A stretch of 64,000 nucleotides of DNA from NCBI RefSeq assembly GCF_049331405.1, contig NZ_CP186274.1, positions 5,890,001 through 5,954,000 on the forward strand, in the 5' to 3' direction. Below, piece after piece: positions 44,133 to 52,268 of this stretch. This stretch comes from PoT sp049331405 (lineage in GTDB: Bacteria; Planctomycetota; Planctomycetia; Isosphaerales; Isosphaeraceae). A model generated the notes under the pieces. That model did not search any database. It saw only the letters and a list, made by a program, of their open reading frames with translations, and was not told where the DNA came from. The number at the start of each line of letters is the position of its first letter. Within the stretch, counting starts at the first letter, position 1. The translations under genes were made by a program, and so were the position numbers.

Positions 44133-44272
44133 GCTGATTGAACCGGCCCCGGCCGCCGTTGATATGGGCTCGGGGCCCGTGATGCGGTATATCTTGCCGG
44201 GCCGGCAGGATTCCCAGGTGGTTGCCGACCGGTCATGAGCGGGCGTCAGCTTGGAAACATTTTTCGGGCGGA

Positions 44273-44299
44273 TGTCGAATCTGGGTTCCCCGGGTCGAC
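44273..44299 (+). promoter_or_regulatory. Candidate ECF42-dependent promoter
   Basis: TGTCGA (44273-44278) and CGAC (44296-44299) are separated by 17 bases, ahead of the DUF1579/YCII/DoxX unit that starts at 44415. TGTCGA with a CGA-type -10 is the motif I recall for ECF42 promoters. No copy is seen ahead of the sigma gene itself. Confidence 0.55.
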
Positions 44300-44414
44300 T
44301 ACTCGGCGACGGAACCCATCGTGCTCCGTGCCCTGTCCCGAACGGACGTGTGCGGGCCTTCGCGGGCACGCGGGCTCGTTTCCATAGCCTCCTACCCCCC
44401 CGGGGAGAGACGCC

Positions 44415-44894
44415 ATGCACGCCGAACCGCAAAAAGAACACAAGTGGCTCGAGAAGATCGTCGGCGAGTGGACCTGCGTGATCGAGAGCCAGATGGGCCC
44501 CGATCAGCCCAAGGAGACGGTCGAGGGCGTGGAGGAATCCCGCTCGCTCGGCGGCCTCTGGGTCATCTCCGAAGGTCGAATGAATTTGCCGGGAGGCACT
44601 CCGGGCATTTCGATCATGTCGCTCGGCTATGACCCGGAGTCGGGCAAGTTCCGCGGGACGTTCATCGCCTCGATGATGACCTACCTCTGGACCTACGAAG
44701 GCTCGCTCGACGCCGACGAGAAGATCCTGACCCTGGACGCCGAGGGCCCGGACTTCACCAGCCAGAAGCTTGTCAAGTATCAAGATATCACCGAATTCAT
44801 CGGCGACGACCACAGGACCCTCTCGTCGCAGATCCTGGACGACGACGGGAATTGGAATCGATTCATGACGGCCCATTATCAACGTAAGAAGTGA
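44415..44894 (+). CDS. DUF1579 protein
   Basis: A 159-residue soluble protein. The opening with HKWLEKIVGEWTC and EESRSLGGLWVISEG, then MSLGYDPESGKFRGTFI, matches DUF1579 (a lipocalin-like beta-barrel fold of unknown ligand). GGGGAGAG precedes ATG 44415. It is the first gene after the candidate ECF42 promoter and is followed by YCII and DoxX genes 39 and 63 bases apart. It may bind a small hydrophobic or oxidised molecule in the stress response set off by the sigma factor; this is inference. Confidence 0.9.
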   Translation: MHAEPQKEHKWLEKIVGEWTCVIESQMGPDQPKETVEGVEESRSLGGLWVISEGRMNLPGGTPGISIMSLGYDPESGKFRGTFIASMMTYLWTYEGSLDADEKILTLDAEGPDFTSQKLVKYQDITEFIGDDHRTLSSQILDDDGNWNRFMTAHYQRKK

Positions 44895-44933
44895 TCTGGC
44901 GTTGGTGTGATCCGTCGCAACGGGGGCATTCCG

Positions 44934-45287
44934 ATGAAGTACATGCTGCTGATCTATGGCGATGAGAACGCGTGGACCGAATCCGAGCGAGTGGAATGCT
45001 ACGAGGAGTCGGTCCGCCTGACCCAGCAGCTGCACGCCAAGGGGCAATACCTGGGCGCCTCGCCGTTGCACCCCGTGGCGACGGCCACCAGCGTCCGCGT
45101 GCGGGACGGCAAGCGGATCACCACCGACGGCCCCTTCGCGGAAACGCGTGAACAACTCGGCGGCTACTTTCTGGTCGAGGCCAAGGATTTGAACGAGGCC
45201 ATCGACATTGCCGGCCAGATCCCGGGCGCCCGCCTGGGCACCGTCGAGGTCCGCCCGATCGTGGAGCTCGGCGGCCTCCCGAACTGA
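44934..45287 (+). CDS. YCII/DGPF-family protein
   Basis: A 117-residue protein from ATG 44934 (MKYMLLIYGDENAW). TDGPFAETREQLGGYFLVEA holds the DGPF motif typical of YCII-related proteins, and NEAIDIAGQIPGA and EVRPI complete the ferredoxin-like fold. These proteins are the usual partners of ECF42 sigma factors; their function is unknown, and a role in dealing with a small molecule is suspected. The nine codons upstream in frame are not needed. It lies in the middle of the three-gene unit. Confidence 0.94.
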   Translation: MKYMLLIYGDENAWTESERVECYEESVRLTQQLHAKGQYLGASPLHPVATATSVRVRDGKRITTDGPFAETREQLGGYFLVEAKDLNEAIDIAGQIPGARLGTVEVRPIVELGGLPN

Positions 45288-45350
45288 TCGTGGCCTCCTT
45301 CGACCCAAGTGGCGGGCCCTTGACCCCCAGACAAGACGGGACTTCCTCGC

Positions 45351-45803
45351 ATGAGTATCGACCTGCAATCCCTCGCCCCATCGAAGCCGGCCCTCTGGGT
45401 CGGCCGGATCCTGGCGGCCCTCTCCGTGCTGTTCCTGCTCTTCGACGCGGGGGCCAAGATTGCGCAAGTGGACGAGGTCATGAAGGTTTGCGCGGAGATG
45501 GGAATTCCTGCGCGGATCGTCCCCGGCCTCGGGATCACCCTGCTCGTCTCGACCATCATCTTCGTGATCCCGGCGACCGCGCCCCTCGGCGCGATCCTGA
45601 TCACCGGCTATCTCGGTGGCGCCGTCTGGACCCACGTCCAGAGGGGCGACCCGATCTTCCCCATCGTCTTCCCGGTGATCTTCGGCGCCATGGTCTGGGG
45701 CAGCCTCTACTTCCGAGACCCCCGCGTGCGGCAACTCCTCCCGTTCCGCCGCCCTGCCCTGGCGCCTCGTGCGGTCGAGGAACCCGCCCAGGCCGTCGCC
45801 TGA
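45351..45803 (+). CDS. DoxX-like membrane protein
   Basis: A 150-residue protein with four membrane segments. LWVGRILAALSVLFLLFDAGAK and GILITGYLGGAVWTHVQRGD-like AILITGYLGGAVWTHVQRGD match DoxX-like proteins, and the loop with HVQRG is typical. Members are linked to thiosulfate oxidation or to redox stress complexes. It is the last gene of the unit controlled by the candidate ECF42 promoter. A Pro/Ala tail of about 20 residues follows the last segment. A hairpin lies between it and the convergent HD gene. Confidence 0.9.
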   Translation: MSIDLQSLAPSKPALWVGRILAALSVLFLLFDAGAKIAQVDEVMKVCAEMGIPARIVPGLGITLLVSTIIFVIPATAPLGAILITGYLGGAVWTHVQRGDPIFPIVFPVIFGAMVWGSLYFRDPRVRQLLPFRRPALAPRAVEEPAQAVA

Positions 45804-45834
45804 CCACGAAGGTTCATCTCCACCATCGACCGAG

Positions 45835-45863
45835 GACCTGATCGCAGCGATGTCGATCAGGTC
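45835..45863. terminator. Bidirectional terminator between convergent units
   Basis: GACCTGATCG (45835-45844) pairs perfectly with CGATCAGGTC (45854-45863) over a 9-base loop. TCCTGCATTTCTT follows on the plus strand. It separates the DoxX gene from the HD phosphohydrolase gene. Confidence 0.7.
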
Positions 45864-45898
45864 TCCTGCATTTCTTGATTCTCGAGACGCGATTGGCT

Positions 45899-47245
45899 TT
45901 AGCGCTCCCACTCTCTTCGCAGGCGAGTGGCCTCGGCCTTGAGGTCTCTGGGGATGTAGTAGTGGATGCGGTCCGTGGAGAGTTCGGTCAGGGGTTTGAG
46001 GCGGGTGCGGAGCTCGGAGACCTCGACGGGCTTGGGTTCGCCCTCGACGCGGATTCGGATCGCGTTGCGGACGCTCTGCTCGTCGCTCTCCTTCTCGGGG
46101 AAATAGGGCTGGTTGTACTTGGCCTTCACCGTGTCGCGCAGGCAGTACATCTCGGCCGGCCGGTATTCGACGCGGCTCCGCACGAGGTCGGTCAGGGCCT
46201 CTTCCCAGTCTTCGAGGTCAGGGGCGAGCGGGTTCGCGAAGTTCGGGGCCTCGATCATGGTCAGGCGGTCTCGCTCGAGGAAGCGCCGGGCCAGGTCGGC
46301 CAGGGCGCGGTCGGGGTGGCCCGTCCAGGCCTGGATCTGCGAGAGGACGGTGTATTCCTCGATGGCGAGGTACTGCCTCACCGAGGGGCCGTCGGCGGTG
46401 CGCAGGGCATCCCAGAAATCCCGGATGGCCGGGACGAGCGAGGCGTCTCGGCCGTCGTCGTGGAGCGACCTCGCGTGCTTCCACATCGTCTCCAGCAGAC
46501 GCTCGAAGCCCCGGGTCGTCTTGTGGAGATAGACGTTCTGATACATGTGGTAGCGAGAGTAGATATATTCCTCGATGGCGAGGAGCGACTTCTCGGCCCA
46601 GACGATGTCCCGGTTCGCGTCCTCGTCCTCGTAGATCTCGAACGTGTTCAGGATCCGGAACCAGTCGAACTCGCCGTAGCTGGCGCCGGTGAAGAGGCTG
46701 TCCCTGCGGAGGTAGTCGACCCGGTCCATGTCGAGCTGGCTCGAGAGGAGATACTTCTGCCAGGCCGGCTGGTCGTGGTTGTTCGGGTCGATCAGGTCGG
46801 CGACCTTGCGGGGGAAGGGGTCGCCGAAGTGACTTTTGAGGACGTGGTGGACCTTCGTCTCGTCGCTCAGAATGATCGCCCGCGACCAGTCCTCGTGCTT
46901 GACGCCGAGGCAGGGTTCGAAGACGTGCGAGAAAGGGCCGTGGCCGACGTCGTGGATCATCGCCGAGGCCATCACGGGGGGCCGCCCCTGGCTCGTCTGG
47001 GGGTCGTCGTCGGAGATACGGGCGAGGTGCTGGAGCGCCTGATTCGTGAGGTGGACGACGCCGAGGCTGTGGGCGAGGCGGTTGTGATCGGCCCCGGGAT
47101 AGGTCAGATAGCTGACCCCGAGCTGATGGATGCGCCGGAGGCGCTGGATCTCCGGAGTGTCGAGGAGCTCGAGCAGCCAGCGGTCGTGCTTGCGATCGAT
47201 GCTGATGTAGTTATAGAGCGGATCTCGGATGATCTTCGACGACAT
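45899..47245 (-). CDS. HD-domain phosphohydrolase, SAMHD1/YwfO-like dNTPase
   Basis: A 448-residue protein of COG1078 type. Metal ligands line up with SAMHD1: His59 in RLAHSLGVVHL, His98-Asp99 in MIHDVGHGPFSH and Asp174 in LDMDRVDYLRRD. IIRDPLYNYISIDRKHDRW is the typical opening. Enterococcal and human relatives hydrolyse dNTPs to deoxynucleosides and triphosphate; dNTP removal can limit phages or keep pools balanced. Length is normal for the bacterial family. A YwgA-like gene lies 44 bases upstream on the same strand, as in Bacillus where ywfO and ywgA are neighbours (from recall). The pair is probably one operon. Confidence 0.92.
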   Translation of the reverse strand: MSSKIIRDPLYNYISIDRKHDRWLLELLDTPEIQRLRRIHQLGVSYLTYPGADHNRLAHSLGVVHLTNQALQHLARISDDDPQTSQGRPPVMASAMIHDVGHGPFSHVFEPCLGVKHEDWSRAIILSDETKVHHVLKSHFGDPFPRKVADLIDPNNHDQPAWQKYLLSSQLDMDRVDYLRRDSLFTGASYGEFDWFRILNTFEIYEDEDANRDIVWAEKSLLAIEEYIYSRYHMYQNVYLHKTTRGFERLLETMWKHARSLHDDGRDASLVPAIRDFWDALRTADGPSVRQYLAIEEYTVLSQIQAWTGHPDRALADLARRFLERDRLTMIEAPNFANPLAPDLEDWEEALTDLVRSRVEYRPAEMYCLRDTVKAKYNQPYFPEKESDEQSVRNAIRIRVEGEPKPVEVSELRTRLKPLTELSTDRIHYYIPRDLKAEATRLRREWER

Positions 47246-47289
47246 ATCCGTGCCTCGCCCTCATCCTTCATCCTCGGCCCCGGTCTCGA

Positions 47290-47808
47290 TCAGCCGGCGA
47301 CCTGCCTGGCCAGGACCTCGGCGCGTTCGGCGACGCCGCTCCCCGCCGTCAGGCGCTTGAACCGGCACATCTTCTCGACGGCCTCGAGCCAGTCGTGGCC
47401 ACGCTCGCGGAAGAAGACGATCGTCGAGGCATACTCCAAATCTTTCAAGTCGACCAGGAAGAGCCGGCGAGCCTGCTCCTCGAAGGGCGCCAGCACCGAG
47501 CAGGTGGTCGCGCCCCTGGGGGACGACTCGAAGTCGGCGAGCTTCACGCGGGCGACCTCGTCGAGCTGATAGGAGAACTGTTGCCCGACCGGGTTGGCCC
47601 CGGCCCTCTCCACGAGGATCTTGGCCTGCACCATCGCGTCGGTGAGCAGGGCGACTTCCTGCGAGTAGGGCCCGTAGTGGTGGAGCGCATACTCGGCCTC
47701 GAGCGGGCACCCGGCGACCTGGAGGAGGTAGACGACCTTCTGCATCCGCTTGCGCGTATCCAGCGTCCCCGCCCAGTCCACGATCTTCGCCAGTTGATAA
47801 CGGGTCAT
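47290..47808 (-). CDS. YwgA-like protein (Panacea/SocA-related fold suspected)
   Basis: A 172-residue protein. TLDTRKRMQKVVYLLQVAG followed by ALHHYGPYSQEVALLTDAMV resembles YwgA of Firmicutes and, more loosely, the Panacea/SocA-type antitoxin domain, whose hallmark is a KLQKLLYLAQ helix then a YGP turn. YwgA itself has no known function. GGGAG lies ahead of ATG 47808. It is the first gene of a two-gene unit with a dNTPase-like HD protein, so a regulator or neutraliser of that enzyme is a reasonable guess, not more. No signal peptide or membrane span. Confidence 0.8.
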   Translation of the reverse strand: MTRYQLAKIVDWAGTLDTRKRMQKVVYLLQVAGCPLEAEYALHHYGPYSQEVALLTDAMVQAKILVERAGANPVGQQFSYQLDEVARVKLADFESSPRGATTCSVLAPFEEQARRLFLVDLKDLEYASTIVFFRERGHDWLEAVEKMCRFKRLTAGSGVAERAEVLARQVAG

Positions 47809-48149
47809 CCCCAGTCTCCCCCAACGTCACCGGCGAGGAGGACGCCCCTCCGCACTTCCGTTCGAGCCGGAATGTTGCGAGGACGCCAGACTCATGGCCC
47901 TGATCATCTTAGGGTGAGAGGTCGCTATACCCTTGGTGTTGTCTCGCGGCGGCGATGCGCCTGCATAACCCTGAATCAATGTCTGGAAGGTTACCCGATG
48001 AAAGGCCCCTGTCAAGGAAACCGCCGGGGATCATGATCGCGTTCATCCGAATAGAAGTCTTGAACGCTTCGATCGTTTTTAATCGCCGATTCATCTGGCC
48101 GGACGGAACCTGCATCAGGTCGAACGTCGTTGTTGTGAGCCGTTTCATA
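47809..48149. other. Intergenic stretch without recognised features
   Basis: About 340 bases between the YwgA-like gene and the end of the HEAT-repeat gene. Open frames of up to 79 codons occur on both strands but lack ribosome sites and family features. The stretch is moderately AT-rich near 48040-48150. Confidence 0.4.
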
Positions 48150-50471
48150 TCATTGCTTGATTTTGGATTGATGTGACTGGATTCTCGAGATTGCCTCCCT
48201 GACCGCGAACCGCACGGTCTCGTAGGGTTCGCTCCTTGCGACTCGTTCCAGGTCGGGCAAGACGCACGAGGCGGCCTGCGCCGATTCTCCCAGGGCCTCC
48301 GCCGCCTTCAGGCGGACGAGGAGGGCGTCGTCCTCCAGGGCCGCGGTCAACTTCTCGCAGACCGTGGCCGTCGACAATGGGCGGATCTTGCCGAGGGCCT
48401 CGCACGCGGCGGCGCGGATCCGCTGGCGGGGATCTCTCAAACCCTGGATCAGCACCGCCTCGACGTTCTCGTCGCCGCGGCCGACTTGACCCAGCGCCGT
48501 GATTGCCAGGACTCGAAGCGTCGGATCAGCCTTCCGGGCAAGCTCGATCAGGACCGGGCTCGCATCGCTTGCCTTCGCTCCCAGGCCGGCGACGACGCGC
48601 AAGGCGGCCTCCTGCAAGTCGCTGTCACCGTCCTTGAGGGTCTTCATCAAGACGGGTAAGGCGGGGTCTCCGATCCGGATCAATGCCTGGACGGCCGTAT
48701 CTGATTCGACTCTCGTCGCCTCCAGGAGTTCGGGGACGGCCGGATTCGCCGCCGGCCCGATACTCCCGAGCGTCTGGATCAACTCGCGATGCAGAGACGG
48801 GGCGGCCCCTGAATGTTGCAGGGCCTCGATCAGGTACGGGACAGCATCCGAGGCGCCAGGGCCGATTTTGCCCAGGGCCGCGATCGCATTGATGCAAGCG
48901 ATTGTGCCAGCCTTGTCGTCCGCGAGGATGCCGATCAGGTTCGGGACGACGTCTCTTCCGATCTGCCCCAGCACGCCCGCGACGTCTTCAGATGCAGACA
49001 ATTCGGCACGCAGCAGATCCAACAGGATGGACGCGGCCTCGATGGCACTCTTTCGATCCAGGCCGATTTTCCGAAGCGCACGGACGATCGCGGTCGTGTC
49101 GTCATGATCCAGGCCTTCGACGTTCAACGCCTCGATCAACGGGGGTACGGCCGCCTGAGCCGGTGGTCCGATGTCGCCCAGCATGCCGATCGCCAGTTGG
49201 CGCACGAGCGGGTCGGTGTCTCTGATCGCAGTCATGAGGAGAGGCACGCTACGCGAGTCGAAAAGTCGGAGCGCCCTGATGGCGTCGAACCGCTCTCGCC
49301 ATTCCTCGTGACTCAGCCTGGATTCAAGTGTTTTGAGGGCCTCGCCAACGACCTCATGCGAAGGGCTGATTTTCGCCAGCGCCGCGGCGGCATGATAGGA
49401 CTCTTCCTGTTTTGCCGCGGTCGCCAGCGCCGGGATCGCACCGCCGGCAAGAGGGGCCAGGCGGCCGAGCGCATCGGCCGATTCGTCACGTAGGCGAGGC
49501 TGACTCAATCCTCCGACGAGCACCTGAATCAGGGCGTCGGGCACGTCGGCTCCGATTCGCGTCAGGACGATGGCGGCTCGAATGCGTATCGACTGCGAGA
49601 GGTCCTGGTCTTTCACGGCGTCGACGAGCATGGGGGCGGCGCGTGGACCGAGCTTGACCATGAGATCCGCGATGTCGCCGCCGATCGTCCTCGAGTCGGC
49701 CGGCCCGCGCATGAATTCCGTCCCGTCATCGAGGGCCTTGATCAACCCAGGAACTGCGCTCGCCAGTTCCGGCCCCAACCGTCCAAGCGCATCGACGGCG
49801 CCGATCCGGAGATTGGCCTCGGGAGTCCCGAGGGCCTGAACCAGCGACGGAATCGCCTTCGGCCCAATCGCGACGAGGGCCTCGATGTACGACTGATGAT
49901 GCTTGGTCGACTCTTCCACCCTCATGGCTTCAATGAGCCCGGGTATGGCGTCGGCCGCGTCCTTGCCGATCGAGGCGAGGGCTCCTGCAGCGGCTTCACG
50001 GACCGCCGGGCCGGCTTCATAGTAGCGATGCATGTAAATGGATTGGTGAGATCTGTTGCCATGTGGACGCGGAATCTCGCCCCGGTCGGAAAGGGCGGCG
50101 GTTAACCGAGGCACGGCGTCACTTGCCTCGGGACCGATCGCAGCGAGAGCCTTGCAAGCCGCGATACGCACGGTGATCATGGTGTCGGCGAGGGAGGCGA
50201 CGAGCGCCTTCACGGCCATCCGAGCCTCGGGTCCGAGTTTCGCGATATCCTCCGCCGCCCGAATCTTCTCGGCTGCATCTAGGCCCGGCCTGAGGAGCGA
50301 CTCGGACGAGTTCCGCACGGCCCTGGCAGCTTCCGATTCCGCGGGTCTGGCGTTATCCCCTCGTGGCCTGGCGATCCCGTGCCTTTCGCCGTCACCTGGC
50401 TGGCACGATGATGCAATGGCGACGAGCAAGCCGGTTGCGCCGACGAGGAGAGGAGGCATGGCCCACCGCAT
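48150..50471 (-). CDS. HEAT-repeat putative lipoprotein
   Basis: A 773-residue protein. MRWAMPPLLVGATGLLVAI followed by ASSC is an N-terminal signal with a possible lipobox (Cys23), so it is probably anchored on the outer side of a membrane. From about residue 60 to the end it consists of roughly 17-18 HEAT-like repeats with the recurring pattern IGPxAxxAVPxLIxAL (for example LGPELASAVPGLIKAL and IGPEASDAVPRLTAAL). Such solenoids bind proteins; no enzyme motif is present. AAGGAAG lies before ATG 50471. It is not clearly linked to either neighbour: the YwgA/HD pair is 340 bases downstream and the RND genes diverge upstream. Confidence 0.88.
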   Translation of the reverse strand: MRWAMPPLLVGATGLLVAIASSCQPGDGERHGIARPRGDNARPAESEAARAVRNSSESLLRPGLDAAEKIRAAEDIAKLGPEARMAVKALVASLADTMITVRIAACKALAAIGPEASDAVPRLTAALSDRGEIPRPHGNRSHQSIYMHRYYEAGPAVREAAAGALASIGKDAADAIPGLIEAMRVEESTKHHQSYIEALVAIGPKAIPSLVQALGTPEANLRIGAVDALGRLGPELASAVPGLIKALDDGTEFMRGPADSRTIGGDIADLMVKLGPRAAPMLVDAVKDQDLSQSIRIRAAIVLTRIGADVPDALIQVLVGGLSQPRLRDESADALGRLAPLAGGAIPALATAAKQEESYHAAAALAKISPSHEVVGEALKTLESRLSHEEWRERFDAIRALRLFDSRSVPLLMTAIRDTDPLVRQLAIGMLGDIGPPAQAAVPPLIEALNVEGLDHDDTTAIVRALRKIGLDRKSAIEAASILLDLLRAELSASEDVAGVLGQIGRDVVPNLIGILADDKAGTIACINAIAALGKIGPGASDAVPYLIEALQHSGAAPSLHRELIQTLGSIGPAANPAVPELLEATRVESDTAVQALIRIGDPALPVLMKTLKDGDSDLQEAALRVVAGLGAKASDASPVLIELARKADPTLRVLAITALGQVGRGDENVEAVLIQGLRDPRQRIRAAACEALGKIRPLSTATVCEKLTAALEDDALLVRLKAAEALGESAQAASCVLPDLERVARSEPYETVRFAVREAISRIQSHQSKIKQ

Positions 50472-50843
50472 CGTGATACGCTTCCTTACGCTTATGGATA
50501 TTTAAGTGAGCTTGGAATATTATTGTGTAGATTCGCTGCGAGAGAGTTGGCGGGGAACCGCGACGCTCATCTCCCCGTCTGATCGCTTCTCTCTCGAAGT
50601 AGACGACCACTCCCCGCGGATATTCGGTTTGCAGTTTATCCGGCATCAGTCTTGCTTGGGTGGAAGGGGGTGCTTTCAGGGGCGACGGCCTGGTTGGGCC
50701 CTGGAAAGCAAGACGTTCGCTCGCCCCTGCGGTCGGCCACTTTCCGACGGGGGCTTTCCGATCGTCCACCGCTCCAGCATGATGGCTTCCCCCCCCTTCC
50801 CGGAATAAATCTCCACTGCGGCCCGAGCGGGATGGTTGTTTTC
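50472..50843. other. Divergent intergenic region
   Basis: About 370 bases between the HEAT-repeat gene and the RND adaptor gene. It should hold both promoters. An AT-rich patch at about 50500-50535 is a likely promoter area for one or both; no clear box pair or operator was found. Confidence 0.4.
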
Positions 50844-52268
50844 ATGGCAACTTCTCAGGCGTTCCCCGCAGGCAAGCCGAACGGTCGGCGCCTGCTCCCC
50901 TGCCTCGGATCCGGACGAGACTCCGGCTTGTGCCATATTCGGCGAGGTGGCATCAGCCGGGGTGTACTCGTCGTGGCCGGCGCCTGTTTGCTGGTGTTGG
51001 CAGCCGGGGGTTGCCATCGCAAGCCGCCCATGGCGGCCCCGGCCGAGCTGCCGGTGAGCCCGGTGAGCCAGCCCGTCCGGCGTGAGGTGACGGATCACGT
51101 CGACTTCACGGGGCGGACCGAGGCGATCCAGTCGGTCGATATCCGGCCCCGGGTCACCGGGTATCTCGTGAAGATCCCGTTCAAGGAGGGGGCGTCGGTC
51201 AAGGCGGGGGACCTGCTTTTCGAGATCGACCCCCGGCCCTATCAGGCCCAGCTCGACTCGGCGCAGGGGCAGGTCAGCCTTTACGAGGCCCAGCTCAAGC
51301 TCGCGAAGATCACGCTCGCCCGTGACCTCGCGCTGAATAGCAGGGTGCCGAACTCGGTGAGCCAGCAGGAGCTCGATCAGGTCCGCGCGACGGTCGAGGA
51401 GGCCGAGTCCCGCGTGAAGGCCTCTCAGAAAAACATGGAGGTGTATCAGCTCAATCATGAGTTCACGAAAGTTACCTCCCCCATCGACGGCCAGGTCAGC
51501 CGCTATTATTTGACCCTGGGCAACCTCGTCAACCAGGACCAGACCCTGCTGACGACGGTCGTCTCGCTCGACCCCCTCTACGTCTACTTCGAGATTGACG
51601 AGCCGACCCTGCTGAGGATCCGCAAGGCGGTCAACGAGGGGAGGGTCAAGCGGCATCCGCAAGGGACCGAGATCCCCGTCATGATGGGGCTGCAGGGGGA
51701 GGAAGGGTATCCCCATCAGGGAACAATTAATTTCGTGAACAACCAGGTGGATCCCACGACGGGGAGCATCCTGGCCCGCGGTGTCTTCGCGAACCCCGAG
51801 CCCCCGGGCGGGATCCGGGTCCTCTCGCCGGGGATGTTCGTGCGGATCCGGCTGCCGATCGGATTACCGCACTCCTCGCTCCTGGTGATCGACCGCGCGA
51901 TCGGGTCGGACCAGGGGTTGAAGTATGTTTATGTGCTCGATGACAAGGACAAGGTCCAGTATCGGCGGGTGAAGACCAGGGCCTTGCAGCCCGACGGCCT
52001 CCGCGTGGTGGAAGACGGGCTGAAGCCCGACGACTGGGTCATCGTCGGCGGCCTGCCCCAGCTCCATCCCCGGATGCAGGTCCGGCCCGAGAAGATCCCC
52101 ATGCCGGTCCTCGGCCAGCCCGAGGGGGATGAGGCTTCCGACTCCGAGACCCCGCAGGAGAAGGGGGCCGACACCAAGGCCCAGCCGAAGGGAGCCGACG
52201 CGAGGGACCAGGCCAAGGCCTCCGAGACGAAGGCCCAAGCGAAGGACGCCGAAGGGCGTCGCCCATGA
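50844..52268 (+). CDS. RND efflux adaptor (membrane fusion protein), AcrA/MexA-like
   Basis: About 474 residues from ATG 50844. A hydrophobic stretch VLVVAGACLLVLAAGGC provides a lipobox-like site at Cys57; the 40 residues before it make an unusually long n-region, and TTG 28 codons further on is an alternative start. The adaptor body is clear: EVTDHVDFTGRTEAIQSVDI, RVTGYLVKIPFKEGASVKAG (lipoyl), a coiled-coil hairpin (about 150-215), SPIDGQVSRYYLTLGNLV and the beta-barrel with RGVFANPEP. The C-terminal about 45 residues are a charged KAQxK-rich tail. ATGA overlap couples it to the first pump. It should link the pumps to an outer-membrane channel, which is not encoded here. Confidence 0.93.
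   Translation: MATSQAFPAGKPNGRRLLPCLGSGRDSGLCHIRRGGISRGVLVVAGACLLVLAAGGCHRKPPMAAPAELPVSPVSQPVRREVTDHVDFTGRTEAIQSVDIRPRVTGYLVKIPFKEGASVKAGDLLFEIDPRPYQAQLDSAQGQVSLYEAQLKLAKITLARDLALNSRVPNSVSQQELDQVRATVEEAESRVKASQKNMEVYQLNHEFTKVTSPIDGQVSRYYLTLGNLVNQDQTLLTTVVSLDPLYVYFEIDEPTLLRIRKAVNEGRVKRHPQGTEIPVMMGLQGEEGYPHQGTINFVNNQVDPTTGSILARGVFANPEPPGGIRVLSPGMFVRIRLPIGLPHSSLLVIDRAIGSDQGLKYVYVLDDKDKVQYRRVKTRALQPDGLRVVEDGLKPDDWVIVGGLPQLHPRMQVRPEKIPMPVLGQPEGDEASDSETPQEKGADTKAQPKGADARDQAKASETKAQAKDAEGRRP

Noticed and set aside
47827..48148. Short open frames after the YwgA-like gene
   Set aside because: No ribosome sites, overlapping on both strands and no recognisable sequence.
48150..50471. HEAT-repeat protein as part of a defence unit with the HD/YwgA pair
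   Set aside because: It has an export signal and lies 340 bases away, so a link to a cytoplasmic dNTPase module is not supported.
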